Under the pieces are notes generated by a model. That model worked only from the letters and a program-made list of their open reading frames with translations. It did no database searches and was not told where the DNA came from. Shown here in pieces: positions 1 to 8,771 of a stretch of DNA of 64,000 bases (position 1 is the first letter of the stretch; the number at the start of each line of letters is the position of its first letter). This stretch comes from Tamaricihabitans halophyticus (GTDB taxonomy: Bacteria; Actinomycetota; Actinomycetes; Mycobacteriales; Pseudonocardiaceae). The position numbers and the translations under genes were made by a program. The stretch is from contig NZ_SLXQ01000013.1 of assembly GCF_004340875.1 (NCBI RefSeq), positions 1 to 64,000 of the forward strand. Direction: 5' to 3'.

Positions 1-115
1 TCGAGGTTGTTCGTCACACAATGATCTTGGAAGCCCTCCACCTACTTCCCCAGCGCGACACGCTTCACGTGATCTTCACGGAATCATTCATCTAGCGGGC
101 GGTAAGCTCGGCGCG

Positions 116-571
116 GTGGCACCCATCTTGCACTCCGCGACGGGACCCGAACTGACGGCGGCGCAGCTCTACCAGCTGCTCCGGCTGCGCACCGAGGTGT
201 TCATCGTCGAGCAGGAGTGCGCCTACCAGGAGTTGGACGGGCGGGATCTCGCCCGCGATACGCGGCACTGGTGGCTCGCTGCGCCCGCCGCGCCGGACGA
301 GCCGCTTGCCTACCTGCGCGTGCTCACCGAGCCGGCCGGCGGCTACCGGATCGGCCGGGTGGTCACCGCCAGCGCCGCCCGTGGCGACGGACTCGCCGGC
401 CGGTTGTTCGGCGCAGCGCTTGCCGATCTCGGCGATGTGGACTGCGTACTCGACGCGCGCACCTATGTGCAGCACTTCTACGCGGGCTACGGGTTCACGC
501 CGGTCGGTGCGGAGTTCCTCGAAGACGGCCTCGAGCACATCAGGATGCGCCGGGCGGCGCCTGTTCGGTGA
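116..571 (+). CDS. ElaA-type GNAT N-acetyltransferase
   Basis: This 151-residue protein looks like a GNAT acetyltransferase of the ElaA group, which moves an acetyl group from acetyl-CoA to an unknown amine. Residues 23-43 hold the family signature (RTEVFIVEQ, then DGRD). Residues 81-98 (RVVTASAARGDG) form the likely acetyl-CoA pyrophosphate loop. The C-terminal YGF at 125-127 is typical. Its length is normal for the family. The start is a GTG; the frame is open further upstream but shows no conserved sequence there. It converges with bioF, and the two 3' ends overlap by 32 bp. The physiological substrate cannot be told from sequence. Confidence 0.85.
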   Translation: MAPILHSATGPELTAAQLYQLLRLRTEVFIVEQECAYQELDGRDLARDTRHWWLAAPAAPDEPLAYLRVLTEPAGGYRIGRVVTASAARGDGLAGRLFGAALADLGDVDCVLDARTYVQHFYAGYGFTPVGAEFLEDGLEHIRMRRAAPVR

Positions 572-1760
572 TCACCTCGACCACCTTGGCCAGGTCGGCC
601 TCGGTGAGGTCGGCGCGGGCGGTCAGCCGCAACCTGGACACCCCGTCCGGCACCGAAGGCGGCCGGAAACAACCCACCACGACCCCGGCGGCCCGGCAAC
701 CGTCCGCCCAGGCCACCGCCGCCTCCGGGGACGGCGCGCGCACCGAGACCACCGCCGCGGCCGGCGTGCTCACGGTGAATCCGGCGGTGCTGAGCGCGGT
801 ACACAACGTGGCCGCGTTATCCACCGCGCGGGCGGCCAGATCCGGTTCGTCCCGCAGCACCTGCAGCGCCGCGAGCGCGGCCGCCACGCTGCCAGGGGCG
901 AGCCCGGTGTCGAAGATGAAACTCCGCGCCGTCTCGATGAGCTGCCGGATCACCCTGCGCGGGCCGAGCACGGCGCCACCTTGCGCGCCGAGTGATTTGG
1001 ACAGTGTGAAGGTGGTGACCACGTCCGGATCGGCAATCAGCTTGGCCTCGGCCACCGCGCCCCTGCCGCCAGCGCCGAGCACCCCGAAACCGTGCGCGTC
1101 GTCCAGCAGCAGCCCGGCGCCGTGCTGCCGGCAGGCCGTGGCCAGTTCGGGTAGCGGCGCGAGATCCCCGTCCACGGAAAACACCGTGTCGCTGACCACC
1201 AGGGCTCGCTCGGTGCGACGGGTGGCCAAGGCATGCGCGATGGCCGCGTGGTCACCATGCGGCATGGCGGCCACGTCCGCCCTGGAGAGCCGGCAGCCGT
1301 CGATCAGCGAGGCATGGATGTACTTGTCCGTGACGATCGCCGAGCCCTGCCCGGACAGCGCGGTGACCGCCGCGAGATTGGCCAGGAAACCGGAGGAGAA
1401 GACCAGCGCGGCCTCGGTGCCGCAGAACGCGGCCAGCTCGCGTTCCAGATCGCCGTGCAGCTCGGTGGTACCGGTGACCAGCCGAGAGCCGGTGGAACCC
1501 GCGCCCCAGCGCAGCGCGGCAGCCGCGGTCGCTCCGGCGACTCGCTTATCCCTGGCCAGTCCCAGATAGTCGTTGCTTGCCAGATCCAGCTGCGCCGCAT
1601 CCGCTGGACGCGGCCGCAGCCGTCGGACCAGCCCAGCCGCGCGGCGCTGCTCGGCCTTCTCGTCCAGCCAGTCGAACACCGCCTCGGGCGGTTTCCCGTA
1701 CCCGGACTGGTTGGCGCCGGACTGGTCAGGGGCGGGCTGGCTGCTGCTGGGTTGGTTCAC
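540..1760 (-). CDS. bioF: 8-amino-7-oxononanoate synthase-like (AONS)
   Basis: This is a PLP-dependent alpha-oxoamine synthase of 406 residues. BioF condenses pimeloyl-ACP/CoA with alanine in biotin synthesis. Visible features are the ASNDYLGL substrate loop (61-68), LDDAHGFGVLG (219-229, cofactor aspartate and histidine), and LSKSLG with the PLP lysine near 255. The first 20 or so residues are low-complexity (Q, S, P) and precede the conserved part, so the true start may lie downstream of this GTG. No other biotin genes are adjacent, so a related 2-amino-3-ketobutyrate CoA ligase is possible, but the AONS reading fits better. Confidence 0.85.
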   Translation of the reverse strand: MNQPSSSQPAPDQSGANQSGYGKPPEAVFDWLDEKAEQRRAAGLVRRLRPRPADAAQLDLASNDYLGLARDKRVAGATAAAALRWGAGSTGSRLVTGTTELHGDLERELAAFCGTEAALVFSSGFLANLAAVTALSGQGSAIVTDKYIHASLIDGCRLSRADVAAMPHGDHAAIAHALATRRTERALVVSDTVFSVDGDLAPLPELATACRQHGAGLLLDDAHGFGVLGAGGRGAVAEAKLIADPDVVTTFTLSKSLGAQGGAVLGPRRVIRQLIETARSFIFDTGLAPGSVAAALAALQVLRDEPDLAARAVDNAATLCTALSTAGFTVSTPAAAVVSVRAPSPEAAVAWADGCRAAGVVVGCFRPPSVPDGVSRLRLTARADLTEADLAKVVEVITEQAPPGAS

Positions 1761-1834
1761 ACCCGGCAGTTTCGCACTATCGCCGGCATCGGTTGGCGCG
1801 CAGGTACGTCGGCACTGTCGCTACCGTGGTGCCT

Positions 1835-2569
1835 ATGACGGAACAGGAGCAAGGCGCGGAACTCGCGCCGATGCCGGAGGACTGGCAACGGGCATTGGCC
1901 GTGGTCGCGCATCCGGACGATATGGAGTACGGCAGCGCGGGAGCGGTCGCCAAGTGGACCGATGAGGGTCGCTCGGTTGCCTACCTGCTCGCGAGCAAGG
2001 GCGAGGCCGGCATTGACGGGATGTCGCCGGAGGAAGCCGGACCGCTGCGGGTTCAGGAACAGATCGCCAGTTCGGCGGTCGTGGGCGTGCACGACGTGGA
2101 GTTCCTTGACCATCCGGACGGGGTCATCACCGATCAGCTCGCGCTGCGCAGGGACTTCGCGGCGGCGATTCGCCGGTACCGGCCGGAGCTGGTCATCACG
2201 GTGAACCACCGCGAGTACTTTCCCGGCGGGATGTTCAACATGGCCGACCACCGGCACGTCGGGACGGCGGTGCTGGACGCCGTGCGGGATGCCGCGAATC
2301 GCTGGGTGTTCCGGGATCTGGAGCTACCGCCGTGGCAGGGCGTGCGGTGGATCGCCATCGGCGGATCGACGATGGACACCCATGCCGTGGACATCTCCAC
2401 GACGATGGATCGGGCGGTGGCCTCGCTGCGGGAGCACCGCGCCTATCTGGCCGCGCTCGGCGAGCACGGCATGGCCGATCCCGCTCCGTTCCTGCGCGAG
2501 CACGCCGAGGAAACCGGAAAACGGTTCGGCGGAGTGCTGGCTACCTCGTTCGAACTGATGCCGGTCTAA
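1835..2569 (+). CDS. PIG-L (LmbE-like) family deacetylase
   Basis: This 244-residue protein belongs to the PIG-L zinc deacetylase family, which includes the mycothiol enzymes MshB and Mca. The metal and catalytic motif AHPDD is at 25-29, and a downstream DHRHVG motif (near 135-140) supplies the third zinc-ligand region. Family members remove N-acetyl groups from GlcNAc-like substrates or cleave amides. The ATG at 1835 gives a product starting ten residues before the conserved core; a GTG two codons upstream is an alternative. It is shorter than typical MshB or Mca, so the mycothiol role is not assigned. It converges with the helicase gene over a strong hairpin. Confidence 0.85.
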   Translation: MTEQEQGAELAPMPEDWQRALAVVAHPDDMEYGSAGAVAKWTDEGRSVAYLLASKGEAGIDGMSPEEAGPLRVQEQIASSAVVGVHDVEFLDHPDGVITDQLALRRDFAAAIRRYRPELVITVNHREYFPGGMFNMADHRHVGTAVLDAVRDAANRWVFRDLELPPWQGVRWIAIGGSTMDTHAVDISTTMDRAVASLREHRAYLAALGEHGMADPAPFLREHAEETGKRFGGVLATSFELMPV

Positions 2570-2586
2570 GCCTGAAGAACGCGAAA

Positions 2587-2622
2587 ACGCCCCGTGACCG
2601 CAAGATCGCGGTCACGGGGCGT
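2587..2622. terminator. Perfect 15-bp hairpin between convergent genes
   Basis: Arms 2587-2601 (ACGCCCCGTGACCGC) and 2608-2622 are perfect reverse complements around a 6-nt AAGATC loop. It sits between the deacetylase stop (2569) and the helicase stop (2635). It is likely a bidirectional terminator; it lacks a long T tract, as is common in actinobacteria. The sequence also belongs to the dispersed repeat family: GAACGCG just upstream, and GCGGTCACGGGGCG recurs near 50137. Confidence 0.75.
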
Positions 2623-2634
2623 CTGGTGCGCGGG

Positions 2635-4275
2635 CTATCCGTGGAACCGGCGTCCACTTCGGCGCGGCGCGCCGCTGCCCCCGTTCCGGTGTTCCCCGTT
2701 CCGATGCTCGCGAGCCCTACGCTCCGCGCGGTTTCCGGTGAACTGGCTCCGGTTACCTGGCCGCCGGTTGCGTGCGGGACCCCGGCCGCCACCGCGTTCC
2801 TTCTGCTTCGGCTCGGGTACCGGTACACCGCTCGGCGTCTGCGCGCCGGTGATCTGTGCCAGCTCCTCGGCGCCAGGGCTCACGTTGGTGCTCTTCGGCC
2901 GTACCCCGGCGCGTTCGGTCAACCGCCGAACGGTCCGCCGCTGCTCGTGCGTGACCATGGTGACCACGGTGCCCGAGGCGCCGGCGCGCGCGGTGCGGCC
3001 AGCCCGGTGCAGGTAGTCCTTGGCGTCCGCGGGCGGGTCGACATGCACCACAAGGCTGACGTCCGGCACGTGGATACCGCGGGCGGCCACATCGGTAGCG
3101 ACCAGCACCGGGGTGGTGCCGGAGCGGAACTCGCTGAGTACCCGGTTGCGGGCGCCCTGCGTTTTGCCGCCGTGCAGCGCGCCGGCCGCGACGCCGGAAT
3201 TGCGCAGGTTCTCGGTCAACGTGTCCACATAGGTCTTGGTGCGCACGAACAGGATCGTGCGGCCCTCGCGGGCGGCGACCTCGGTGACCACATTCGTCTT
3301 GTCCCGTGCGGCGACCACCAGCAGGTGGTGATCCATCAGACCGGAGCTCTCGGCGCTGGCCTGTGCCGCATGCGTCACAGGGTCGGTGAGGTAGCCACGC
3401 ACCAGCGTGTCCACCTCGCCGTCCAACGTCGCGGAGAACAGCAGCCGCTGCCCATCGGCCGGAGTCTGGTCGAGGATCTCGCAGATCTGCGGCAGGAAGC
3501 CCATATCGGCCAGCTGGTCCGCCTCGTCGATCGCGGTGACCTGCACATCGGACAGGTCGCAGGTGCCCTGGCGCATGTGGTCGGCCAACCGGCCCGGCGT
3601 GGCGATCAGCACATCGATGCCCTTACGCAGCGCCTGTTCCTGGCGGACGAAGGCCATCCCGCCGACGCTCACCCCGCACCACAGGCCCATGGCCTTGGCG
3701 AGCGGGATCAGCGCGTCGTTGACCTGCAGAGCCAGCTCCCTTGTCGGCACCAGGACCAGCGAACGCGGTTTACGGGACGCCGATTTTCCGCCCTGCAACT
3801 TGGTCAGCAGCGCGAGTCCGAAGGCCAGTGTCTTTCCGGAACCGGTGCGTGCCCTGCCGAGCACATCGCGGCCGGCGAGCGCGTCCGGCAGGGTGGCTGC
3901 CTGGATCGGGAAAGCCTTCTCCATGCCCTGCGCGCTCAGCGCGTCCAGAAGCTTCTCCGGCAGACCGAGCTCGGCGAAGGCCGTCGTCGGCGCCTCGCTG
4001 TCCGGCTGCTCGCTGACCTCCCAGACCGCGGGCTCGGTGTTCGCCGGCTGCTCGACCGGTGCTTGCCGGGCGTCCCTGCCGTGGCTGGACCGGTGCCGTG
4101 GCCGGCCACGACGGGCGTTGTCGTTGTCGCCGCGGCGCTCCGCTACAGCACGGTTCTGGGCTCCGGCACGGCTCTGGGCTCCGGCACGGTTCTTGCCAAA
4201 GCGTTCGGGCCGCTGCTTGCGGGATTGGCTGGAATTCCGGCGCGCGGCGGCGCCGGCTGACGATGGGTGTGGCAC
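2635..4275 (-). CDS. DEAD-box ATP-dependent RNA helicase
   Basis: This 546-residue RNA helicase has a full DEAD-box core. The order is a Q-motif region (FAELGL...FPIQAATLP), Walker A ARTGSGKT, PTREL, TPGR, DEAD (in AIDEADQL), SAT, then domain 2 with VATDVAARGIHVP and HRAGRTARAG. Basic RG/RN-rich tails flank the core. The N-terminal tail contains a short tandem repeat (NRAGAQ/SRAGAQ), and the C-terminal tail is arginine-, glycine- and asparagine-rich, suited to RNA binding. The start chosen is the GTG at 4275, because GGAGAGG lies five bases upstream; a GTG six codons earlier is also open. The likely role is RNA unwinding in ribosome assembly or RNA decay. Confidence 0.93.
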   Translation of the reverse strand: MPHPSSAGAAARRNSSQSRKQRPERFGKNRAGAQSRAGAQNRAVAERRGDNDNARRGRPRHRSSHGRDARQAPVEQPANTEPAVWEVSEQPDSEAPTTAFAELGLPEKLLDALSAQGMEKAFPIQAATLPDALAGRDVLGRARTGSGKTLAFGLALLTKLQGGKSASRKPRSLVLVPTRELALQVNDALIPLAKAMGLWCGVSVGGMAFVRQEQALRKGIDVLIATPGRLADHMRQGTCDLSDVQVTAIDEADQLADMGFLPQICEILDQTPADGQRLLFSATLDGEVDTLVRGYLTDPVTHAAQASAESSGLMDHHLLVVAARDKTNVVTEVAAREGRTILFVRTKTYVDTLTENLRNSGVAAGALHGGKTQGARNRVLSEFRSGTTPVLVATDVAARGIHVPDVSLVVHVDPPADAKDYLHRAGRTARAGASGTVVTMVTHEQRRTVRRLTERAGVRPKSTNVSPGAEELAQITGAQTPSGVPVPEPKQKERGGGRGPARNRRPGNRSQFTGNRAERRAREHRNGEHRNGGSGAPRRSGRRFHG

Positions 4276-4549
4276 TGTGACCTCTCCGAGCACGCGGCCA
4301 CACTGACGGCACCCCAGGCAAACGGGCCCGCGAACGGCTACGGCTGAATACTGTGAAATGGTTTCGGTGAATCGTTGAACACGACCGCCGCCGCACCGCG
4401 CGCGGTACGCGACTCATAGTACTTTACCGTACGGCTATCCTGCGGTTTTCCCGGCCCCGTCCTGGCCAGCTGGGCAGGCTTGTTCGTAACGCTGTTCGTT
4501 TACTGGCGCCATGCTTGATCGTGACTGACGTGACCTGTTGGGTGTTGGT

Positions 4550-5674
4550 ATGCGGGTCATCGTGGTCGGTTCCGGGATCGCCGGAATGAGCTGCGCGTAT
4601 CAGCTGGTGCGGCAGGGCGTGCGGGTGCTGGTCGTGGATGCCGGGTTGTCCGGTCTTGCCACCGCGGCCGGCGCCGGGATCATCTCGCCGTGGACCAGCC
4701 GCAGCCTCGCCGGTCCGACGTATCAGTTGGCCGCGCGGGCGGCCGCGTACTACCCGGAGCTGGTTGACCAGCTCGCCGAGGACGGTCAGCGGGAGACCTC
4801 GTTCGAGATCGTGGGTGCGCTCACGGTGGCCGAAGATCCGGCCGAGCTGGACGCGGCCTACCAGCGGGCGACGGAGCGAGCGGCAGCGGAGCCCGCGGTC
4901 GGTACCGTGCGGCGGCTCGACTCCGCCGAGGCCGGCGCGCTGTTTCCGCCACTGGCGGCGGAGTTGGGTGCGGTGCATGTTTCCGGCGCGGGTCGGGTGG
5001 ATGGTCGAGTGTTGCGGACCGCGCTGGGCGCCGCGATCCGGGCGCTTTCCGGTGAGTTCGTTACCGGTACGGCCACGCTGAACGTGGCCGCGGCCGGCAC
5101 GGTGCGGGGCGTGCAGGTCGCCGGTACGAGCTACGAAGCCGATGCGGTGGTCGTCGCCGCTGGCGCGTGGAGCGGCGAATTGCTCGCGCCACTCGGGGTC
5201 AGGCTGCCGATCGCCCCGCAACGCGGCCAGATCGTCCACCTCGGTCTGGACGGCCGGGACACCTCGGCGTGGCCAGTGGTCCAGCCGATGTCCAGCCACT
5301 ACCTGCTCGCCTTTCCCGGCTCGCGGGTGGTCGTGGGTGCCACCAGGGAAACCGGCGCCGGATTCGACTACCGGGTCACCGCGGCCGGTCAGCACCAGGT
5401 GCTTGGCGCGGCGTTGCGGGTCGCCCCCGGTCTCGGCGCGGCGACCGTGCTGGAGACGCGGGTCGGGTTTCGTCCCGCGGTGCCGGATGGCAGCGCGGTG
5501 CTCGGTCCGCTGCCGGACAATCCCGAAGTGCTGCTCGCCACCGGATACGGCGCCAGCGGGCTCACGCTCGCCCCGTACGGCGGGGCGGTACTCGCCGAGC
5601 TGGCCGTTGGTCGTCCGGCGCCGATCGACCTCACGCCATTTCGCCCGGAGCGGTTGTGGACGACTACGGGGTGA
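4550..5674 (+). CDS. FAD-dependent D-amino-acid oxidase/dehydrogenase-like (DAO family)
   Basis: This 374-residue flavoprotein starts directly with the Rossmann FAD motif VVGSGIAGMSCAYQL (residues 4-18). It has the DAO-family second dinucleotide region (VVVAAGAWSGELLAPLG), the QRGQIVHL strand, and the C-terminal flavin-contact region TGYGASGLTLAPYGG. Members oxidise D-amino acids or glycine-like amines using oxygen or a quinone. The substrate cannot be read from sequence. The ATG at 4550 fits the FAD motif; a TTG four codons upstream is the other possibility. The 3' end overlaps the convergent yaaA by 11 bp. Confidence 0.88.
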   Translation: MRVIVVGSGIAGMSCAYQLVRQGVRVLVVDAGLSGLATAAGAGIISPWTSRSLAGPTYQLAARAAAYYPELVDQLAEDGQRETSFEIVGALTVAEDPAELDAAYQRATERAAAEPAVGTVRRLDSAEAGALFPPLAAELGAVHVSGAGRVDGRVLRTALGAAIRALSGEFVTGTATLNVAAAGTVRGVQVAGTSYEADAVVVAAGAWSGELLAPLGVRLPIAPQRGQIVHLGLDGRDTSAWPVVQPMSSHYLLAFPGSRVVVGATRETGAGFDYRVTAAGQHQVLGAALRVAPGLGAATVLETRVGFRPAVPDGSAVLGPLPDNPEVLLATGYGASGLTLAPYGGAVLAELAVGRPAPIDLTPFRPERLWTTTG

Positions 5675-6404
5675 GCAGTTCGAGCTCGCCAGGCCCGGTC
5701 TGGTCCAGCTGGATACCGGCGGCGGTGGCGACCGCGAGCAGGTCTCGCATGTTCGCCGGTTCCTTTCGTGCGCTGCCAAGTACCCGGGCGAGCTGGCCTT
5801 TGTACGCCTTGTTGTGGTGGCTCACGGTGACCCGCTTGCCGGCCGCGTTACGGGTGACGACGCGAACGGTCACCGCATCGGGAATCCGGGCGAGTGCGGC
5901 GTAGGGGCCGGAGCGGAGGTCGACGACCAGTCCTGCACGTTCGGCGAGCACGGGTTCCAGCACGGGGCGCCAGAACGAGCGCAGCGTGCCGATCCCGGGC
6001 AGCGTGGTGCCGCCGGAAAGTCGGTAGGCGGGGATAGCGTCGGTGCCGTGCACGATGCCGAACAGCGCGGAGGCGACCGCGAGCCGCCGGTCGGCGCGGG
6101 CCTGCTCGGTGCGGCTGAGCCCGGCGAGATCCAGCGCGTCGTAGAGCACGCCGGTGTAGCGGCGCAGCGCGGGCATGGTCGGCGCGCTGTGCAGCTCGGC
6201 GTTGCGGCTCACCTCGGCCTCCTGGCGTGCCGAGATGCCAAGTACGCGCAGGCTTTCCGGGATATCGGCGGCCAGCGTGCGCAGCGCGTCGGTGAGCTTG
6301 CGGCGCGCGGGGGCCAGTTCGGGCAGCGAAAGGCCGTCGATGTCCAGTGGCGCGCCGGTACCACCGGTGGCTTTGGTTTCCGAGGGCGGAAGGATGACCA
6401 GCAC
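5664..6404 (-). CDS. yaaA: YaaA family peroxide-stress protein (DUF328)
   Basis: This 246-residue protein begins with the family hallmark LVILPPSETK and continues with YTGVLYDALD and SALFGIVHGTDAIPAYR. A C-terminal SHHNKAYKGQLAR follows, where most family members have S(H/F)..K..RG. In Escherichia coli, YaaA limits intracellular free iron during peroxide stress. The GTG at 6404 is chosen because conserved sequence starts right there. An upstream in-frame start at 6539 would add 45 residues with no family similarity. Its size is close to the usual 250-260 residues. It is oriented away from the APH-like gene. Confidence 0.88.
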   Translation of the reverse strand: MLVILPPSETKATGGTGAPLDIDGLSLPELAPARRKLTDALRTLAADIPESLRVLGISARQEAEVSRNAELHSAPTMPALRRYTGVLYDALDLAGLSRTEQARADRRLAVASALFGIVHGTDAIPAYRLSGGTTLPGIGTLRSFWRPVLEPVLAERAGLVVDLRSGPYAALARIPDAVTVRVVTRNAAGKRVTVSHHNKAYKGQLARVLGSARKEPANMRDLLAVATAAGIQLDQTGPGELELLTP

Positions 6405-6568
6405 GCTACCGAGGGTAAGCAGTATGGATTCGCGACAGCGCAACCGGGGCGGGGGCTCATTCCGTAAGATGATCTTTGTTGCGCTGAGTGTCGCTCGCGC
6501 GATCCGGTACGCGGGGAACCCTGGACGGTATGTGAGCACTACGGGAGTGGTGGCTGGGTGGTGAAGGC

Positions 6569-7519
6569 ATGACCTCGATCGCTGATCCAGCGGGCGTCGT
6601 CGCCCGGTCCTGGAGCGAGCTGCCCGATCGCGTGCATCGGGCGGTACAAGCTGAGCTCGGCGTCGAGGTCATTCGCTCGTTGCGGCAGACGGGGGAGATC
6701 GACGGCAGTGTGGTCTGTCGACTGCGGCTGGCCGATGGCAACTGGGCATTCGCCAAAGCGCTGCCGACCGGGCATCCGTTGATCGGTACCTACCGGGCCG
6801 AAGCGGAGGTATCCGCGCATCTGCCGGAGCTCGCGCCGGTACCGCAGCTGCGCGGCGTGGTGGAGCAGGATTGGTTGGTGCTGCTGTTCGCCGATATCGA
6901 CGGGACCAAGCCGAATCTACGGCCCGGCTCGCCGGACCTTGGCAGCGTGCTGGCGACGCTCGGCCGTGCCGCGCGCACGCTGACGCCCGCGCCGATCCCG
7001 GATGCTCGGGAAGCCCTGGACGACCTCGGCCTGCTGTTGCGGGGCTGGCAGGAACTACAGGCCATCCCCGGGGTTGCGCTCGATCCCTGGGCCGAGCGCA
7101 ACCTCGATTCGCTGGTCATGCTGGAAAGCGCGTGGCATCCATGGGCGGCGGGAGACACCCTGCTGCACAACGACATCCGGCCAGAGACCATGGTCAAGGT
7201 GGGGCCGGGCAAGGTGTTGCTCGTGGACTGGTGCTACCCGGCGCGGGGCGCGGCCTGGCTGGATACCGCTTCGCTGGTACCGCAGCTGCTGCTTGCCGGG
7301 CACGCGGTAGGCAAAGCGGAACGGCTGGTGCTCCGCCGGCCGGAGCTGGTCGATGTGCCTGCCTGGGCGGTCACCGGTTTCGCCACCGCGCTCGCCGGGC
7401 ACTGGGAACGCTGCTCGCGGTTGCCGGAACAGGTTGGGCTGGAAGGTAATCGGGCTTATCAGGCACGGGCCGCGGCGGCAGCGCTGCGTTGGGTCGCGCA
7501 CCGCACGCGGTGGAGCTAG
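6569..7519 (+). CDS. Aminoglycoside-phosphotransferase (APH)-like kinase
   Basis: This 316-residue protein has an APH/choline-kinase fold. The catalytic loop LLHNDIRPETM (about 197-207) carries the Brenner-type H-N-D, and LLVDWCYPARG (about 216-226) supplies the metal-binding aspartate. An N-terminal lobe (FAKALP...) gives the ATP-contact lysine. Proteins like this phosphorylate small hydroxylated molecules; many chromosomal actinobacterial copies have no shown role in resistance, so no drug substrate is claimed. It is transcribed alone. Confidence 0.82.
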   Translation: MTSIADPAGVVARSWSELPDRVHRAVQAELGVEVIRSLRQTGEIDGSVVCRLRLADGNWAFAKALPTGHPLIGTYRAEAEVSAHLPELAPVPQLRGVVEQDWLVLLFADIDGTKPNLRPGSPDLGSVLATLGRAARTLTPAPIPDAREALDDLGLLLRGWQELQAIPGVALDPWAERNLDSLVMLESAWHPWAAGDTLLHNDIRPETMVKVGPGKVLLVDWCYPARGAAWLDTASLVPQLLLAGHAVGKAERLVLRRPELVDVPAWAVTGFATALAGHWERCSRLPEQVGLEGNRAYQARAAAAALRWVAHRTRWS

Positions 7520-7538
7520 CCGGGAACGTCCTCGCCGA

Positions 7539-7564
7539 ACCGCAATCTTTAGGGATCTTGCGGT
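7539..7564. repeat. 26-nt palindromic repeat (copy 1 of exact pair)
   Basis: Arms ACCGCAA (7539-7545) and TTGCGGT (7558-7564) enclose TCTTTAGGGATC. The identical 26 nt occurs at 38107-38132, and part of it (CCCTAAAGA) recurs at 50087. It lies between two convergent genes and probably ends transcription, but the exact sequence conservation exceeds what a simple terminator needs. Confidence 0.8.
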
Positions 7565-7579
7565 CCAGCGGCGTCCAAG

Positions 7580-8281
7580 CTAGCCGGTCGTGCCTGGCGA
7601 ACGGGCGAGGCGGAATCCCACGTCGTCGATCCGCAGCGTGGGGTGACTACGCCGGCGTACCGAGGCGCGGCAGCTCCAGTGCTCGTCGAACCAGCCGCCA
7701 CCGCGCAACACGCGATAGCTGCCGTACACCTCCGCGTCGTACAGGTCCCAGCACCACTCCCAGACGTTGCCCAGCATGTCGTAGAGACCCCAGGGATTCG
7801 GTTGCTTGCCGCCGACGTCGTGGCTTCGTTCCCGAGAGTTGGCCCGGTACCACGCGATATCGTCGAGCTCCCCGTACCGAGGCCCGGTAGTTCCCGCGCG
7901 ACAGGCGTGCTCCCACTCGGCTTCGGTCGGCAGCCGGTATCCGTCCGCGGTGGGGTCCCACTCGATGTCGTCATCCGCATCGGCTATCCGATACGCGGTC
8001 GCCAATCCCTCGCGTTCGGACAGTGCGTTACAAAAGCGGACCGCGTCCCACCACGAAACCTCGTCGACCGGAAGCCGCGCGGTCTCGACGGGGCCCAGCC
8101 GCATACCGGTGACCGTCGCATAGCGCGAGCTGGTGAGAGCGAACGTCGCGAGCTGGAAGGGCGCGACGTCGACCACCCAGCTGCGCCGCGTTCGCCGGTC
8201 CGTCAGGGACACCTGTCCCGGCGGAATCGACCGCATCCCGTCCTGGCCAGCACCCATTCCACGTGCTTCGTCCGCCGTCAC
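7580..8281 (-). CDS. SUMF1/formylglycine-generating-enzyme-like protein lacking one active-site cysteine
   Basis: This 233-residue protein has the FGE-sulfatase fold: PVDEVSWWDAVRFCNALS, YRLPTEAEWEHACRAG, DMLGNVWEWCWD, and a C-terminal VLRGGGWFDEHWSCRAS...GFRLAR. In true formylglycine-generating enzymes the last segment holds two cysteines. Here the first is Asp (WFD) and only the second (WSC) remains, so classical sulfatase activation is doubtful. No sulfatase lies nearby. The start may be GTG 8281 or ATG 8236, the latter preceded by GGACGGG. It could instead be a ligand-binding member of the family, or one with another oxidative role, as in EgtB. Confidence 0.8.
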   Translation of the reverse strand: MTADEARGMGAGQDGMRSIPPGQVSLTDRRTRRSWVVDVAPFQLATFALTSSRYATVTGMRLGPVETARLPVDEVSWWDAVRFCNALSEREGLATAYRIADADDDIEWDPTADGYRLPTEAEWEHACRAGTTGPRYGELDDIAWYRANSRERSHDVGGKQPNPWGLYDMLGNVWEWCWDLYDAEVYGSYRVLRGGGWFDEHWSCRASVRRRSHPTLRIDDVGFRLARSPGTTG

Positions 8282-8304
8282 GAACAGGAAATCTAGCCAA
8301 TCAT

Positions 8305-8661
8305 TCAGTGGTTGGCGACGCAGAACACGTTGCCCTCCGGGTCGGTCAGCACAGTCCAGGTGAACTCGCCGTCTGGCGAGGTATTCGTTTCGTGCTCGGT
8401 AGCTCCCAACTCGACCAGCCGGCGCACCTCGGCCTGCAGATCGTCAACGCCGAAGTCCGGATGCATGCGGTTCTTGCCCTGTCGCGGCTCGTCGACCCGT
8501 TGCAGGGCGATCGCCGGCTGCCCTTCTTGCTTTGAGCTCAGCATCATGAACTGACCGTCGTAGTCGAAGGCGACCTCGAGGTCGAGAGCGGCCACCCAGA
8601 ACTTGGCGAGCTCGCTCGGGTCGACACAGTCGATGGTGAGCATGGCTAGTTGGTATCTCAT
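8305..8661 (-). CDS. VOC (glyoxalase/bleomycin-resistance fold) family protein
   Basis: This 118-residue single-domain VOC protein has the pattern [15 protein letters not shown] (9-23), [16 protein letters not shown], then [15 protein letters not shown] at the C-terminus. This is the common actinobacterial form with two beta-alpha-beta-beta-beta repeats. Such proteins bind a metal or a hydrophobic ligand; the substrate is unknown. It lies upstream of, and on the same strand as, the FGE-like gene (23-bp gap), so the two may be co-transcribed. Confidence 0.85.
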   Translation of the reverse strand: MRYQLAMLTIDCVDPSELAKFWVAALDLEVAFDYDGQFMMLSSKQEGQPAIALQRVDEPRQGKNRMHPDFGVDDLQAEVRRLVELGATEHETNTSPDGEFTWTVLTDPEGNVFCVANH

Positions 8662-8771
8662 CGCGGCGAAGCTACCCGGCGGGTCCGACAGAGTTCCGGC
8701 CGCTTGAGCCGCCCGGACCGGCGTTGACTACGCTCGCGGCTACCTCTGCGATCGGACGAGGAGTCGAAGCC

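Noticed and set aside
3-95. Possible end of a gene entering from the left edge
   Set aside because: One frame is open for 30 codons and ends in TAG at 93-95, but codon use is mixed and nothing is recognisable, so it is not listed.
4412-4432. GTAC-TTTACC-GTAC as an operator
   Set aside because: GTAC is itself a palindrome and the spacing is not typical for a known regulator, so no claim is made.
4424-5779. A 451-codon open frame antisense to the amino-acid oxidase gene
   Set aside because: The translation is Arg/Gly/His-rich and has no conserved pattern, while the other strand has full FAD motifs.
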